Notes: generated by a model from the sequence alone, not told the origin. DNA of 64,000 nt from Typhlomys cinereus (GCA_023101885.1 JALPQD010000101.1:4466600-4530599), one strand, 5' to 3'. Numbered from the stretch's first letter, positions 1 to 11,205 are shown. A program made the numbers and translations.

Positions 1-628
1 CAATCCTGTATTGTTCTGAGAGCCTTTGAGGTCTCTGACCAAAAGCTGTATGTCTGCTACTGGGAATTTTGCTTAATCGCCTAAGTCTTCTTATAGGAGT
101 AGCTTAGGCAGTTTCAGTTATGCATTATCTTATTCTTTCTGTGTTCTCATGGGTAGTGTATACCTGTTAATACTTTTCTTTTTCCTTATTTCTTATAAAC
201 TTTCAATATAGGAGGCTACCGATTGTATCTTACATTCTTAGTGCTAATTATCACTTCCCCACCCCCTCCAGTACCCTTTCCCTCATTTCCCCCTTCAAAA
301 ATTTCCCCCTATTATTTGCTTTTCCACCATCTTACCATGCGAGCTCTTTGTCTCCCCTCCTTTAAGGTCTTCCCCCAACACTTCTCTCCCACCTCCAGGC
401 TATGGTCCCTTTCTAGTTTTTGACTGTTAGAGATGTTTCTAGTTAAATTCACATACCTGAAAGTTCAATGCCAGCATCCACATATAAGAAAACATGCAGC
501 ATGTGTTTGTGTTTGGAATAGTTCAGAGTACTCATAAGTACTATAGTACTCAGAGTATTTTCCATTTTCACTCACCAGTGAACTTCATTTTTCTTGATAG
601 CTGAATGGTATTCCACTGTGTATTTTCA
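1..628 (-). mobile_element. LINE-1 3' end fragment (ORF2 end and 3' UTR)
   Basis: Read on the minus strand, the segment near 600-628 matches the L1 phrase around 'aataccattcagct', where the end of ORF2 precedes the 3' UTR. It is followed by the 'cttatatgtggatgctggca' type sequence at 465-490. The rest is T- and C-rich on the plus strand, as expected for an inverted L1 3' UTR. No long L1 frame survives. The left edge runs out of the window. Confidence 0.65.
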
Positions 629-660
629 CCACTCTCAAAATTAAAAGTTGAAAAGGAAAA

Positions 661-745
661 GGATGAGAGTTACAGTTCACTGATAGAGTATTTGCCTAGC
701 ATATGCAAAGTCCCAGGTTCGATTGTTTTAAAAGAAAAAAAGGGA
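661..745 (+). mobile_element. ID-type SINE (tRNA-Ala derived)
   Basis: The segment carries the ID core: a degenerate A box near 'tacagttcactgatagag', the anticodon-arm region 'tttgcctagcatatgcaaag', and a B box 'ggttcgatt' at 717-725. An A-rich tail follows. It is about 80 bp and diverged, so it is an old copy. Confidence 0.7.
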
Positions 746-1472
746 TGGTAAAAGAAGAGAAAACACATATAAAGTCATATAATAAAATAATTTTATGACA
801 AACACAGAAAGTTAGACTGTCTTAATTCTGGCTCTTCAATGTGTCCGTGAGCTCTGCCTAGAGACTGTTTGGTCTCACACAGTGCCCAATCGAAGCACTG
901 TACAAGTGGCCCCCGGGCTGGAGGATCTGGTGTGTCCAGTGTGGTCGCTGCATCAGATGAAATTTCCCTGGACAGACACTTGCCTCTCCCTTCCCGCCTC
1001 TCCTCTAAACTAATATTGACACTGCGGGCAGGTGTGACCCCCTCCACATTCCCTAGAGAGTTGTTATTGTGACAGCAGCTGTAGTCAGGCTGCAGCCCCA
1101 ACATCTGTGCTGCGGGAAAATAGCTTCCCAGGAAGCGAGGGGACCTCACAGTAGCCATAGAGGAAAACAGAAAATGCAGCGTTTACCTTGTGGGTCTGGA
1201 AGGTTTATAACAGTGAGCCAGCTAGCGGACACACCTGGGGATTCCACAGGATACCTCTAGAATTTTGAAAAGATCTGGAAATAAAGTCATCTTCTACTTG
1301 AAGGGAGAGGAAACCCCCAGATCTACAGGTGCTGGCAGTTTTAAATGCCCAATAAAACTAAAAGAGATATGAAATGGACATCAAGGAGGCAAAGAGTCAC
1401 TCCATCTTAAATTCGGGCCATTTCGAAGACCATGGTTGGATTCTCCACTCTAAAATTCCTTTTTACTTTTTT
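746..1472. other. Unassigned, apparently unique sequence
   Basis: No repeat family was recognised. A minus-strand frame of 121 codons spans 793-1158, but its translation has no familiar domain, no extended initiation context and no splice structure around it. I treat it as chance. A T-run at 1466-1482 ends the interval next to the inverted SINE. Confidence 0.5.
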
Positions 1473-1722
1473 TTTTTTTTTGCATGTGTGTAAGAGAGCA
1501 CTTGAGTGTGTGTGCCTGTGGAGACCCAAGGGTGATACTTGAAATCACCTTGGATTTCTCTACCTCATTGCTTTGTTCCGAGGTTCCCCAGGTTCTGCCT
1601 TCTGGGGCCAGAGGTGCAGGCCACGGACATTTCCACCCTTCATTTTTACATGAGAGCGCAGGTCCTTTAGCTTATCAGGCAAAGGTTTACCCACAGAGCC
1701 ATCTTCCCAACCCCACAGACCT
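1473..1722 (-). mobile_element. IDL-Geo-like SINE, inverted
   Basis: On the minus strand it shows the ID-like left half (from 'gttgggaagatggctctg' near 1722), the right half with 'cagaaggcagaacc', and the conserved 'gggtctccacaggcac' block, then a TG/CA-rich tail. Many substitutions indicate an old copy. Confidence 0.75.
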
Positions 1723-2294
1723 GACGGCTGCCCCAGATGCTGCTGACAGGTGCCTGTCAGGACGCATGCCCTGTGACCAATCCAGAGGAACAGTGAGGAC
1801 ATAGGTACAGCCAGTCTCCTTGCTGTCTGCATCTTGCCACTCAGCCAACCTTTAGTTAGACGTCAGGCCCTGATAGCCTCTGAGAGGCTTAGTGTGAAGA
1901 CAAAAATTTACAAAAAAAGTTTCCACTATCCTACGCAGTTGTCTGTTTCTGAGAACAGTTCGCAGGGATGTCTGAGAAATCTAGTTATCCTGGAATAACT
2001 CATAAAATAAGAACTATACTTCCAATTGGGAAGGGGCAAAGGAAAGACCTCATCCCAGTTACAGACAGAGAGGCCCAGGCTGGAGGGTGGAAGACAAGCG
2101 AGCTGCCTGTAGGTCACTGTGGAGCTAGCAGTACCCCGAACCCTCGTCATATCGTTTTGCATAAATGGCCCCCCGGGGCTTCATCTAGGCTGCCTTTGAC
2201 GACATGTGTCTAAGCACTCTTTGGAGCATGGATCGTGTACCAGTGAGTATACCACTGAAGAAAGCATCTTCCCTCTCCACACCCCATCAGCTTT
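1723..2294. other. Unassigned sequence
   Basis: No repeat or coding exon was recognised. Short overlapping frames on both strands (60-80 codons) look random. Confidence 0.4.
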
Positions 2295-2724
2295 TGTGGA
2301 AGTTAAGCTACAGGTATCAACTTGGCAATTGCAGGCCGAGGTCTAGGTACAGTTGTGAAGGATTAGTAGTTAAGTCTTGTGCAAACCTAGAGAAGATTAT
2401 CTAATTGACAGGGAAGACCCAGTCCATATTGGGTGGGACTAGACCCTGGTCAGGTAGATAACATAGGGGAAGAAGGTTTAGTAAGTTGGCATTCTTTGGT
2501 ATAATTCTTAGACCAGACATGCTGTCTGGCAAGTGAAGGTTACCCCCTCTCTCAGAAGTTCTTTGGATATGTTGTGGGAGCTCCTGGTATTGGTGTGGAC
2601 TCTCCTGCCTAGTTGGACTAAGAAATGATGATACCAGACAATCGCAAGTCAAAATAAAACCCCTTGCTTTCCCTTTAGCCATTTGGTCATGAATTTATGG
2701 TCTACATGCAGAGTAGCTGCTACA
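2295..2724 (+). mobile_element. ERVL-type solo LTR (family 1), old copy
   Basis: The copy aligns by eye from end to end with the other family-1 LTRs. It starts TGTGGAAGTTAAG, has 'ggtatcaacttggcaat' near the start, 'gtgggtgggact'-like sequence in the middle, 'aataaaa' near 2650, and ends GCTGCTACA. Its flanks (gcttt and agcaa) no longer form a target duplication, consistent with age. Confidence 0.7.
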
Positions 2725-3449
2725 AGCAATAACCCTCAACTGTCTCTCAAGGAGACGTAAGGGCCTCTTGAGAGCCTTCCCCTTCCATGATGAAATGCTG
2801 ACAGGCCAAATACTGTGCAGATCTTGTGGGAGTACCAAAGCTGCAGTGTGTTCATAGACTAACAGCTGTCTTATGTCCAGAAGATACTATCTGAACACTT
2901 ATGACCTCCCCCAGATCCACATGCTCCGCCTTAACTATCTAGTTGGTGACACAAAGAAGTGACACTTTGGGGAGGCGGTGTGGTAGGGGCCATCTAAGAA
3001 CAAATGAAAGGCAATGTGACATAATTAGTAACTGTGTCTGTACCTGCAACCCTATCCAGAATACATGTTACCCTGCAGGGGAGACAGAGGAGCTGAAATG
3101 TAAAGGGAGACAAAAGGCAAGGTGTAAGGCAAGGTGTAAGGCAAGGTTCTACTATGCTGGGACTTACTCTGTGAACACGAATCTGCTGTACTGGTGCCAA
3201 CATAACAAATGCTGCTTCCCACTAAGAGTCGTGGTGCTGCGTCTCTTTGTATGAACATCACACAACAGAAAGGGTTGTCAAAAGGGACCCATATTTGTGG
3301 GTAGGAACGTGCCCTATAAGAGTCTAGAGGAAGCTTCTTTGTCCTTCTGACATACGAATACATGGAAGGTGTCGTCTGGGAGGGACAGAGTCTTGGCAAA
3401 TGGATGCTGAGCCTGTTGGTATCTTGGACTTAGTCTCCAGAATGGTCAG
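2725..3449. other. Unassigned sequence with a 12-bp triplicate
   Basis: No repeat family was recognised. The unit aaggcaaggtgt is repeated three times in tandem at 3114-3149, the last unit changed at its end. A 149-codon frame starting at 3400 runs into the polypyrimidine tract and is not credible as a gene. Confidence 0.4.
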
Positions 3450-3665
3450 AGAGATCTCCTTTTCCTCTTCTTCCTCTTCCTCCTCCTTCTCATCTTCCTT
3501 TTCTTCTTCTTCTTTTTCTCCCTCTTTTTTAAATATCTCTTCCTTCTCACTCTACCTCTCCTTCTTCTGTCTCCTCCTTCTCCTCTTCTTCATCTTTCAT
3601 CTTCTCCCCTCTCCTATTCCTCTTCCTCCTTCTCCTTCTCCTCCTTCTTTTTCTTCATCTTCCTT
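3450..3665. repeat. Polypyrimidine (CTT/CCT-rich) low-complexity tract
   Basis: About 215 bp are almost entirely C and T on the plus strand, made of irregular ttc, cct and ctt units. A serine- and phenylalanine-rich frame through it is a by-product of composition. Confidence 0.9.
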
Positions 3666-4589
3666 TGGCAAAAGGCAGAGAAAAGACTTGTTCAAAGTGA
3701 CTATACAGGAAAGAACAAATGAAGGAATTCAGTGGCTAATCCTAAGTTTGTCTTCAGAGTTTCAACATTATTTTACATTAGGTAGAATAATGGGAGAGAG
3801 GGCAAGAGGTGTGGAATTAAGCAGAGCTGGTGAAAGTGTGGTCTGGTGATCATTGCCCTGGTTGGTCTGAAGAAGTCCTTGTGGTTGTCATTGTTTGGGG
3901 GAAGGGGGTCAGTCTGGTTTCTATGTGATAATCACTTTTGCTCCAGCTTTGACTTCATAGATTTGGAGGTCATCTGTCAAGCAAGATTGTGCCCTCCCAG
4001 GAATCCAAGGTGATGAATGAGGGAGGACCAAGGGCAATGACTTTTCTTGTGCCTCCAGCCAAAGCAAAGGAAACAGAGACACCAATAGAGGCTGGGATGC
4101 CAGAGTTCCATCCTGCTTTGAGATATCTTTAAGTGGACCCAGGTAAGAAGTCAATGTAAAAGTCTATTTCTTTTGCTTCTAAATAAAAGCAATTGAAGCA
4201 TGGTGTTGAAGCAGTGGGAATGGCCTAGGGATCGGGATGATACTGATGGGCCACAGGCATGCTACTTGCAATTGTCCTAACAAAGGGAGGATGGCTGACC
4301 CACCAGGCAGCCTGTACCTCTCAGAGGGTGGTCTTTTGAAAGGGGGAGGAGGCAGTCCCCAGTAGACAAGGAGCAGCAGAGGAAGAAGATTCAGAAACAT
4401 CAGGTGCCCTAACCTCTCTGCCTGGGAGCCTTGTTCTGCTGTCCAAACACACAGTCCAGAAGGGACAACTCTGATGCACTTGCCTACAGAATCTCCACTT
4501 GCACAATGTGGTTATTACCAGAAAAATGTCTCCAACTGAAGCTAACCTTTTGACTCCACTCTTATTGCCTCCTTTGAACCTCTGCGTGA
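3666..4589. other. Unassigned, apparently unique sequence
   Basis: Both strands were read; no repeat family, exon or RNA gene was recognised. The region is mildly purine-rich. It precedes a G homopolymer (4591-4600) and a possible MIR. Confidence 0.4.
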
Positions 4590-4599
4590 AGGGGGGGGG

Positions 4600-4735
4600 G
4601 TGAGGAGGTCATGGATGATTGACCCCTTTTCCAAATGAGAAAAAACACCGGCAGAGAAAGTGAAAGGCCACTCACCTAATTGCTGACAAAGCTAGAAGGA
4701 AAACCCATTTCTCACCTCTTACTTCATTAATTTTC
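4600..4735 (+). mobile_element. Possible MIR fragment
   Basis: The order 'ccaaatgagaaaaaac', 'agagaaagtgaaaggccact' and 'gacaaagctagaagg' parallels the MIR core (cattttacagatgagg, cagagaggttaagtaac, cacacagctagtaag). The match is remote and needs profile confirmation. Confidence 0.4.
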
Positions 4736-4883
4736 CCATGCAATAACTCATTGCCCTTTGGGGTTCCATAGGCAGGAGAGGAACGAAAGTGTTTCTGATC
4801 ACTTTCCAGATGGGCAGGTCCATTGCTATTCCAGATGAGGGGGAATCATCCCACTCATTTTACGCATGAAAAAGAGACACTGT

Positions 4884-4884
<1 letters not shown>

Positions 4885-4935
<51 letters not shown>

Positions 4936-4939
4936 ACAG
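4885..4939. repeat. (CA)n microsatellite
   Basis: A nearly pure CA run, not preceded by a recognisable SINE body, so it may be a free-standing microsatellite or the remnant of a lost SINE tail. Confidence 0.95.
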
Positions 4940-5127
4940 AGCTAAAAACAGATTGAACTGAGCATGAGAGCTCAGTTAATGTCTCAAAAGAGAAACCATC
5001 TTAAGCAAGAGAAAATCTGGTACTAATTTAATGTTGTATGTTGCCATTTGTAAAAGAGAAGGTGGTACTAGAATGTCAAGTGTTATGCAGCAAAGATTGC
5101 AACCTTTTTAAAAAATAAAATATTTCA

Positions 5128-5412
5128 GGCTGGGGAAATAGCTTAGAGCTTAAACCCTTTGCCCCACAAGCAAAATGACCTGAGTTCAGATCTCCAGATC
5201 CCAGGTGAAAATGCCAGGTGCATATAGTGTTGATCTGTAATTCTGACCCTGAGAAGTGGAGCCTGGAAAATCCTATAGCAAAGCAATAAAGTGAAAGAGC
5301 AAGCCAAGATGATTCCTGATAACATCTTTGGGCCTCCACAGGCACTGAAGTACAGTCTTACACACACACACACACACCACATAAACACAACACACACACA
5401 ATAAAATAAACA
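5128..5412 (+). mobile_element. IDL-Geo-like SINE
   Basis: Left half 'ggctggggaaatagctta' with B box 'gagttcagatc' at 5181-5191. The right half has the 'gtggagcctggaaaatcc' and 'gggcctccacaggcac' blocks and a (CA)n tail ending in aataaaataaa. Confidence 0.85.
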
Positions 5413-6174
5413 TCTCTTTGAAAAGTATAGGGAAACACAAGTTTTCCCAAACTCCTCCATAAAATTGCCCTCCAGTCACAAGATGCCTGGAATACTATTT
5501 ACCTCTTCACAGGATTCCTGAAGGGTGGTTACATTCAAACATCTAATTTCAAGTACAAATTTCTTCATTATTCTGGCTCATGCTGTTTTAATTGCTTAGT
5601 TATTTATCTTTTGTCTCTTGAAGTGAGAAAATAGGATTTCCAACCAACATACTCACTTTTATACCAGTAGTATACTGTCTAATAAATAAAAATAAGTAAT
5701 AAATCAATGTCATTCTCAGAACTTGGAGTGTTCTTTCCAGCACCTGCTTTGACTGGTTAAGTCCTACTCCAAACCATGACATCAGGTCTGCCTCCAGCCT
5801 CTACTTGTTGCAGTGCTTGCCGATATCACCCTGTACCATCCCTAGTCATGATAATGATCATATTTTATCCTCATTGATCTCTAGTATCTGTTCACCAGTC
5901 TATTCCTATATGTTCAGAGTTTCAAACAGGCTCATTTAGTCAACCTCTATCCTAACAAGGAGCACAGGGAAGACAAATACTTAACACAGAGACCAGAATA
6001 GATGACTAAGAAACTATAGGAAGATAATTTCAAAACTATACTATTAGCATGTCAGAGAAGAATATTAGAAAAAATGCATTATTTAATGAATAATGGAACA
6101 GGGAAACACTATCTTATACTTGAAGAATATTCAAAGACCAAAGGAAAGGTCTTGGGACCTAAAATCATGAGACT
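5413..6174. other. Unassigned, AT-rich sequence
   Basis: No clear repeat was recognised. The part from about 5935 is A-rich and L1/HAL1-like in tone and may belong to the HAL1-like remnant that resumes after the SINEs at 6866, but I cannot align it. Confidence 0.35.
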
Positions 6175-6190
6175 AGAAATTATAAACTTG

Positions 6191-6399
6191 GGGGCTGGAG
6201 AGGTGGCTCAGGGGTTAAGCCTCTGCCTTGCAGGCAGAAGGTCCTGAGTTCGGATCCTAGACCCCACGTATAGACACCGGGCAGAAGCAGGGGCGGCCTG
6301 CGTTTCTGGTCCTGGTAGGGCGGAGCCTGTGAATCCCGGGGCAGAGTAAACAAGAAGGAGGTGGAGGCATCCATGGTGGTTCCTGAATTTGTCCATGGT

Positions 6400-6453
<54 letters not shown>

Positions 6454-6523
6454 TACACACGCGCACACACACGCATACACGCAAAATTGAATAAATAATA
6501 AATAATAAAAAAATTTTTAAAAA
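6191..6523 (+). mobile_element. Young IDL-Geo-like SINE with target duplication
   Basis: A full-length copy of the CpG-containing young subfamily. A box 'tggctcaggggttaa', anticodon arm tctgc/cttgcag/gcaga at 6222-6238, B box 'gagttcggatcc'. A (CA)n tail and an A/T-rich end follow. The flanking duplication agaaattataaacttggg lies at 6175-6192 and 6524-6541. The site coincides with the 5' edge of an older SINE. Confidence 0.93.
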
Positions 6524-6538
6524 AGAAATTATAAACTT

Positions 6539-6850
6539 GGGACTGTGCAAACAGTTAGGAGTTAAAGCCTTTGCCTCCCAAGAAAAAGTTTGGATCCTCA
6601 GATCCCACATGAAATATCAGACAGATGTAGTTGTGGCTTTCAATTCCAATCCTGGAAGACAGAGCCCGGGAAACCACAGAACAGAGTAATAAGGAGATAG
6701 AGCAATCCAGGATGATTCCCAATGGCACCTCTGCAGGCACACACACTCAAATGCACTCTTGTACTCTTGCGCACATATCCATGTGTACTCATCCATATGC
6801 AAAACACACATGTGCACGTGCACACACACACATACATGCATGCGTGCGTG
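6539..6850 (+). mobile_element. IDL-Geo-like SINE, older copy
   Basis: A diverged left half ('gttaggagttaaagcctttg'), a right half with 'agagcccgggaaaccacaga' and 'atccaggatgattccc', then a degenerate CA/CG tail. It directly follows the young SINE's right target duplication. Confidence 0.8.
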
Positions 6851-6865
6851 CAAAAAAAGTAGAAA

Positions 6866-7520
6866 TTATGAACTCAATAGAAGAAACAGAGAACAGAGTT
6901 GCAGACATCTTTCACTAAGAGAAACAAAGAAAGGCATAATTAGAAAGAGAAGATTAGAAAACTAGCAGAATGGTCCAGGGAGATCATCTAACAAAAACAG
7001 AGTAAAAAGAAGTGAAATACCAACATCAGCAAGACCAGAAATAAAATCTTGGAATTCAAACAAAATGGAATTCAAAAATGCAAGTATCCAAAAGAAAAAG
7101 GTACATTCAAAGAAATTACACTTTCACTCAAGCAAATCGTGGTGCAATTTCAGAACATAGATGACCAAGGAAAAATGCTACAAGATCTCATTCCTTGGAA
7201 CAGGGTTGAGAATGGCTTTGAAGTTCCCAGTGTCACTGAAAGAAGACAAAGGAGCAATGTTCTTGAAATTCTCCATGGTAACAGATTCCAACTTTGAATC
7301 TAAATATGGCAAACTGATCATCAGGAAAAGTATAATATGGAAAATGTTAGACATGAAATATTCTAAAACCTTTACCTCCCATAAGATTCCTCAAAAGAAG
7401 TACTCTACCAAAAGTGAGGATGTAAGAAGAAGGAAAATCTGTAAATGTAGAAAATATGAGGCCAGAGAGAAATGATGGCAAATTCTGGGTGATGTGGAAA
7501 GACACATTGCAGCAGCTATG
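6866..7520 (+). mobile_element. HAL1/L1M-like remnant
   Basis: An A-rich sense strand contains 'caagatctcattccttgga', 'ctccatggtaacagattcc' and 'acctcccataagattcctc', which resemble the HAL1 (L1 ORF1-only) ORF1/3' region. Frames are broken: 82 codons at 7049 and 104 codons at 7161 are the longest survivors. Confidence 0.5.
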
Positions 7521-8208
7521 TGTCACGTCTGGGGCATGACTGGTTCAGTGGGGCAGAAATGCTGCTACCATCATGTTCTCAGCTGCAGGACACCATTTAA
7601 GTCCTAATGTAATTTACCTGGAAGAAAATATATGCTCGGTCTAATTTTTCCACCTGGAAACATTTCTGGAGTACAGGAAGTTAAATAAAATAAACAGCCA
7701 AGATGCTTAGACAAGAGTGGCTGAGGCTGATGATATTTCATACATAGGGTTAAGCCAAGAGACTCTAGGAACGTCATCAGACTTCGTTCCTGAGAAGCGC
7801 TGGGGGTGAAGTCATAGTGTGAAGGAGCTGACTTAATGTGGTTAGAAGGTAAGGGCAGTAAGCAAAGAAGAGATGAGAAAGATCTGATACCTTAAGTCAG
7901 AACTTCGCATTCTACTTCTGGTGCCCACTAGGGCAGCACAAAGGCACCTGCAGGAGACGATCGAGGGGCATTGCTGCCCATGGAGGTCTGCGACTGTGTG
8001 CTCTCTCTGTACTACTGAACACTGCCTCGTGTAGTCACGCAGCTAGAGGCTTAGAACCAACCCTTGCAAAGGAGCTCAGTGCTCTGCACTTCTAACTTGT
8101 AAGGGGCTACCAACCAATGAGATGCATGCCAGTTAAAGCCACAGGCACACCACTTCAGGAATCTTTGTGATATCTGTGCACTTCCTGTATTAAAATTTAG
8201 CTATTACT
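7521..8208. other. Unassigned, apparently unique sequence
   Basis: No repeat, exon or RNA gene was recognised on either strand. Confidence 0.4.
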
Positions 8209-8490
8209 GGGGGCTGGAGAAAATGGCTTAGTAGTTAAAACCTCTTCCTCGAAAGCAAGAGAACCTGAACTCAGATCCCCAGATCCTATCTCAAACTGTC
8301 AGGTGAATATGGCAGTGGCCTGTAATCTGGCCCCGGAAGGCAGAGCCTGGGAAATGCCAGAGCAAAGCAGTAAGAAGGTAGAGGAATCCAGGATGGTTTC
8401 TGGTGTCAACCCTGAGCCTCCACAGTCACACACATTCAAGTTCCCTCTGGTATATACACACATACACACAGAAACACACATACACAAAAA
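8209..8490 (+). mobile_element. IDL-Geo-like SINE
   Basis: Starts gggggctggagaaaatgg. The B-box region 'aactcagatcccc', 'ggcagagcctgggaaatgcc' and an AC-rich tail are present. The flanks 'agctattactgg' and 'aattattactt' may be a decayed target duplication. Confidence 0.85.
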
Positions 8491-8735
8491 AATTATTACT
8501 TTAACTCAGATAAAGTTTAAAATAAACTTTTCTGAAAGGTGAACTATGGTACTGTCATCAAGGGAAAGCCTAGTAACATGACAGTCTCCAAAACAGTCTC
8601 CCCAAGTCCCATTCCTTCCCTCAGTTCTCACACCCTTGTTATCTCTCTCCCCATACTGAAAAAGGCTGTTCCATGCATGTAGCCAAGAGGAATATGGAAG
8701 AAAAAGTGGGGTGCGGCATTACAGGTCAGGGGAGC
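8491..8735. other. Unassigned sequence
   Basis: A short interval between a SINE and the G-rich retroposon fragment; nothing was recognised. Confidence 0.35.
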
Positions 8736-8806
8736 TCTCTCTATTTTTTCCCCAATCATACAAGCTCAATAGGTACCCCGGTCCCCTCCCTCCATCCACC
8801 TCTCTT
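8736..8806 (-). mobile_element. G-rich retroposon, 3' fragment (family R)
   Basis: On the minus strand it ends with 'ggtacctattgagcttgtat' after a gggagggg-type purine block, matching the 3' ends of the copies at 22742-23038 and 28866-29163. The 5' two thirds are absent. Confidence 0.6.
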
Positions 8807-9315
8807 TTGCTCTTAGAAGCTGCCCAAACTGCCCTGTGAAGAATGTCTCAGAACCGAGGCCTCCAGCCAATAGCCACATATGTGTGTCCGTTGGGATTAA
8901 CATCTTCCAGCAGGTGAAGCCATCCCTGACATCCAAAGTGCAACCTCATGAGAGACCTTGGGCCAGAACCTTCCATCAAGACAAAATTTCTGACTCACAG
9001 AGGCAAGTTTAGTCACCTGCTCTCATTAAAAAACCCACCAGCACTCCTGATGTCCACATCCAGGGGAATATTGAAATTTACTAAAAGTAAAGTCTTTAGT
9101 GTATATCCCAGCCAAGTCCTAATAACTAAGTCCGGAGGAGCAAAGGCTGAAGCAGGGTGAGGTCTGCTTTCATTCCAGCAGTTACCGAGTATGGAAGTCA
9201 CCAAGCTGGTATGAGAGCCAGTGAGACTGTGTGTCAATCTCACCTACAGGAAGATAACATGCTCAACCTGAAATTCTGAGGGAGCTGAGTTGATTTTCCA
9301 AGAGCTAACCTAATT

Positions 9316-9318
<3 letters not shown>
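8807..9318. other. Unassigned sequence
   Basis: No repeat or exon was recognised. Short frames are random in appearance. Confidence 0.35.
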
Positions 9319-9369
<51 letters not shown>

Positions 9370-9608
9370 TAATGCACTGGAGTGTGCGCGCCTGTGGAAG
9401 CCCAAGGGTGACACTGGGAATCTTCCTGTATTGCTCTACATCCTTATTGCTTTTCTCAGAGGTTTCCTGGTTCTGTCTTCTAAGGCTGGCATTATGGGCC
9501 GCTGCCTTATCCTCTTGGAATTTTTATGTGGGACCTGGGAATCCAAATTCAAGTCCTTTTGTTTGGGAGGCAAAGGCTTTAACCCTTCAGCCATCTTCTT
9601 AGACTTCC
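9319..9608 (-). mobile_element. IDL-Geo-like SINE, inverted, with (TG)n tail
   Basis: A (TG)n tail at 9319-9367 is followed by the inverted right half ('cctgtggaagcccaagggtg', 'ggtttcctggttctgtcttc') and the inverted left half ending 'ccttcagccatcttctta'. Confidence 0.85.
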
Positions 9609-10317
9609 TGCCTAATGTTTTGATGACCATTTAACCTACCAGTGAACACATGCGTAGCCATAGCAACATGTTGACCCTGTTTTATGTCTATCATGCATCC
9701 ATTGTGCCACATCTGGGAAGACAATGAGGTATTTCCTATGGTGCAGTTTTACCTTCTATCTCCTTATTCTCTCCACTCCAAAGGTTGATACTATCACTTG
9801 GTCATGACCTCCAGTGGTTAATTTTAACCACATAGAGGAAGGTAGCTTTTGCTCATAAAGTCCTGTGACAAATTGCGCAAACTGTCTCAGCCATTTTTAA
9901 ATTGCTTTCAAATATCAACACAAATTTTTTTTCCATTGCTTAAATACTTAAAGTGAAATGTTCAACATGATTACATTTAAGGTCTGAACTCACAAAATTC
10001 TGTAAATATAAATAATGCACAAGAGAGTGCAAAAACAAAGAAAGAAAGTAATAATAAGAAATCAACTCGAAAGGATGAAAGGGAGTGAGAAGCAGAGTAA
10101 GAGAAAAGATGGATAAAATACAGAAATAGAGAGATGCAGAGGGAGGAAAAAGAGATGAGAAAGCAAACAACTTACCTGTCCCACATCTCCAGTCTCTCCT
10201 AACCTTACCTTTAGCACATCCTGGCTTCCAAAGAAAAGCACTTTGATAAACAGCAACACTGTAATATACTGTAAAGCACTAAAAAAAATCATGAAAAAGA
10301 AAATAAATTAAAATTTC
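9609..10317. other. Unassigned, partly purine-rich sequence
   Basis: 10060-10170 is GA-rich. No gene or clear repeat was recognised. Confidence 0.35.
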
Positions 10318-10438
10318 AAAAGGTGCCTCCACAGGGACACACAGTGCCCTCTGATACACACACAGACACACACACACACACGCAATAAATAAGGTTTAAA
10401 AAAAAGGTGAAAGAACAATTGATCATTCCCAATATCAA
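10318..10438 (+). repeat. SINE tail, first copy of a local duplication
   Basis: The end of a SINE (gcctccacagggacacacag, CA tail, aataaggtttaaaaaaaagg) is joined to 'gaaagaacaattgatcattc'. The same join recurs at 10918-11055, about 600 bp away, so the two are copies of one junction. Confidence 0.7.
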
Positions 10439-10440
10439 AA

Positions 10441-10600
10441 GGTGTGTAAGGAGATGACTTTAGTTGTTAAAGTGCTTGCTATACCAGCAAAACGACCTGA
10501 GTTCAGATCCCTAGATCCTATGCAAAATACCAGCCATCCACCTGTAACTTTAGCCCTAGAAGACATAACCTGGTAATCAATCCCCAGTGCAAGCTGGCTG
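10441..10600 (+). mobile_element. IDL-Geo-like SINE, 3' truncated
   Basis: The left half has B box 'gagttcagatcc', then 'ctgtaactttagccctagaa'; it breaks off before the right-half CA tail. Confidence 0.7.
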
Positions 10601-10659
10601 TCTAAATAACCCTATCAGTGAACTTTAAATTTTGATTAGAGATGCAGGCTCAAAAGAAT

Positions 10660-10950
10660 AATGTGAGGTTGGAAAAATGACTTTGCCTAAGTTCAGATCC
10701 CAGGTCCCACATAAAAACAACAGGCAGAAACAGCAGAGGCCTGCACTTTCAGCCTGCTGGGTGGTGCCTGGTGGGTGGTGCCTGGTGGGTGGTGCCTGGT
10801 GGGTGGTGCCTGGTGGGTGGTGCCTGGTGGGTAGTGCCTGGTGGGTGGTGCCTGGGAAATCCTAGAGTGAACTAAAAGGGAGGTAAAAGCAATCCAGGAT
10901 AATTCCTGAAGTCATCCTTGGGCCTTCACAGGGACACACAGTGCCCTCTG

Positions 10951-10999
<49 letters not shown>
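10660..10999 (+). mobile_element. IDL-Geo-like SINE with expanded interior
   Basis: A SINE body whose segment equivalent to 'aaggtggagcctggg' has expanded into a 14-bp tandem array (10757-10854). The 3' part is normal ('atcctagagtgaac', 'gggccttcacagggacacac') and ends in a long (CA)n run. Confidence 0.8.
10757..10854 (+). repeat. 14-bp minisatellite inside a SINE
   Basis: Seven tandem units of about 14 bp, consensus gtgggtggtgcctg, one unit with a G-to-A change. The spacing of 'gtgcctg' is exactly 14 bp throughout (10764, 10778, 10792, 10806, 10820, 10834, 10848). A 62-codon frame through it is a by-product. Confidence 0.93.
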
Positions 11000-11003
<4 letters not shown>

Positions 11004-11055
11004 TAAGGTTTAAAAAAAAAGTGGAAGAACAATTGAGGTTCGTTCCCAATATCAA
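10918..11055 (+). repeat. Second copy of the local duplication
   Basis: Repeats the junction seen at 10318-10438: SINE tail, 'aaataaggtttaaaaaaaa', 'gtggaagaacaattga', 'ttcccaatatcaa'. The downstream part may itself be the right half of an older SINE. Confidence 0.65.
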
Positions 11056-11129
11056 TCTTGGATCCTCACACACTTGCACATAATTCACGCACACACATGT
11101 GAAAATTAAAAATAAAAAAGACAATCTAG

Positions 11130-11205
11130 CCCCACCTGGTATTCAGAGATATCTGCCCAAGGCCACACAGCCATGCAGAACACATCCATGTTGTTGGGGT
11201 CCTTC
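11130..11205 (+). mobile_element. Possible MIR fragment
   Basis: 'tgcccaaggccacacagcca' matches the most conserved MIR stretch (cccaaggtcacacagct). Only this core is visible. Confidence 0.45.

Noticed and set aside
793..1158. Minus-strand frame of 121 codons in unique DNA
   Set aside because: No recognised domain, and a chance frame of this size is expected somewhere in 64 kb read in six frames.
10757..10854. Possible CRISPR-like array
   Set aside because: The 14-bp units are head-to-tail without unique spacers and lie in a SINE of a mammalian genome. It is a minisatellite.
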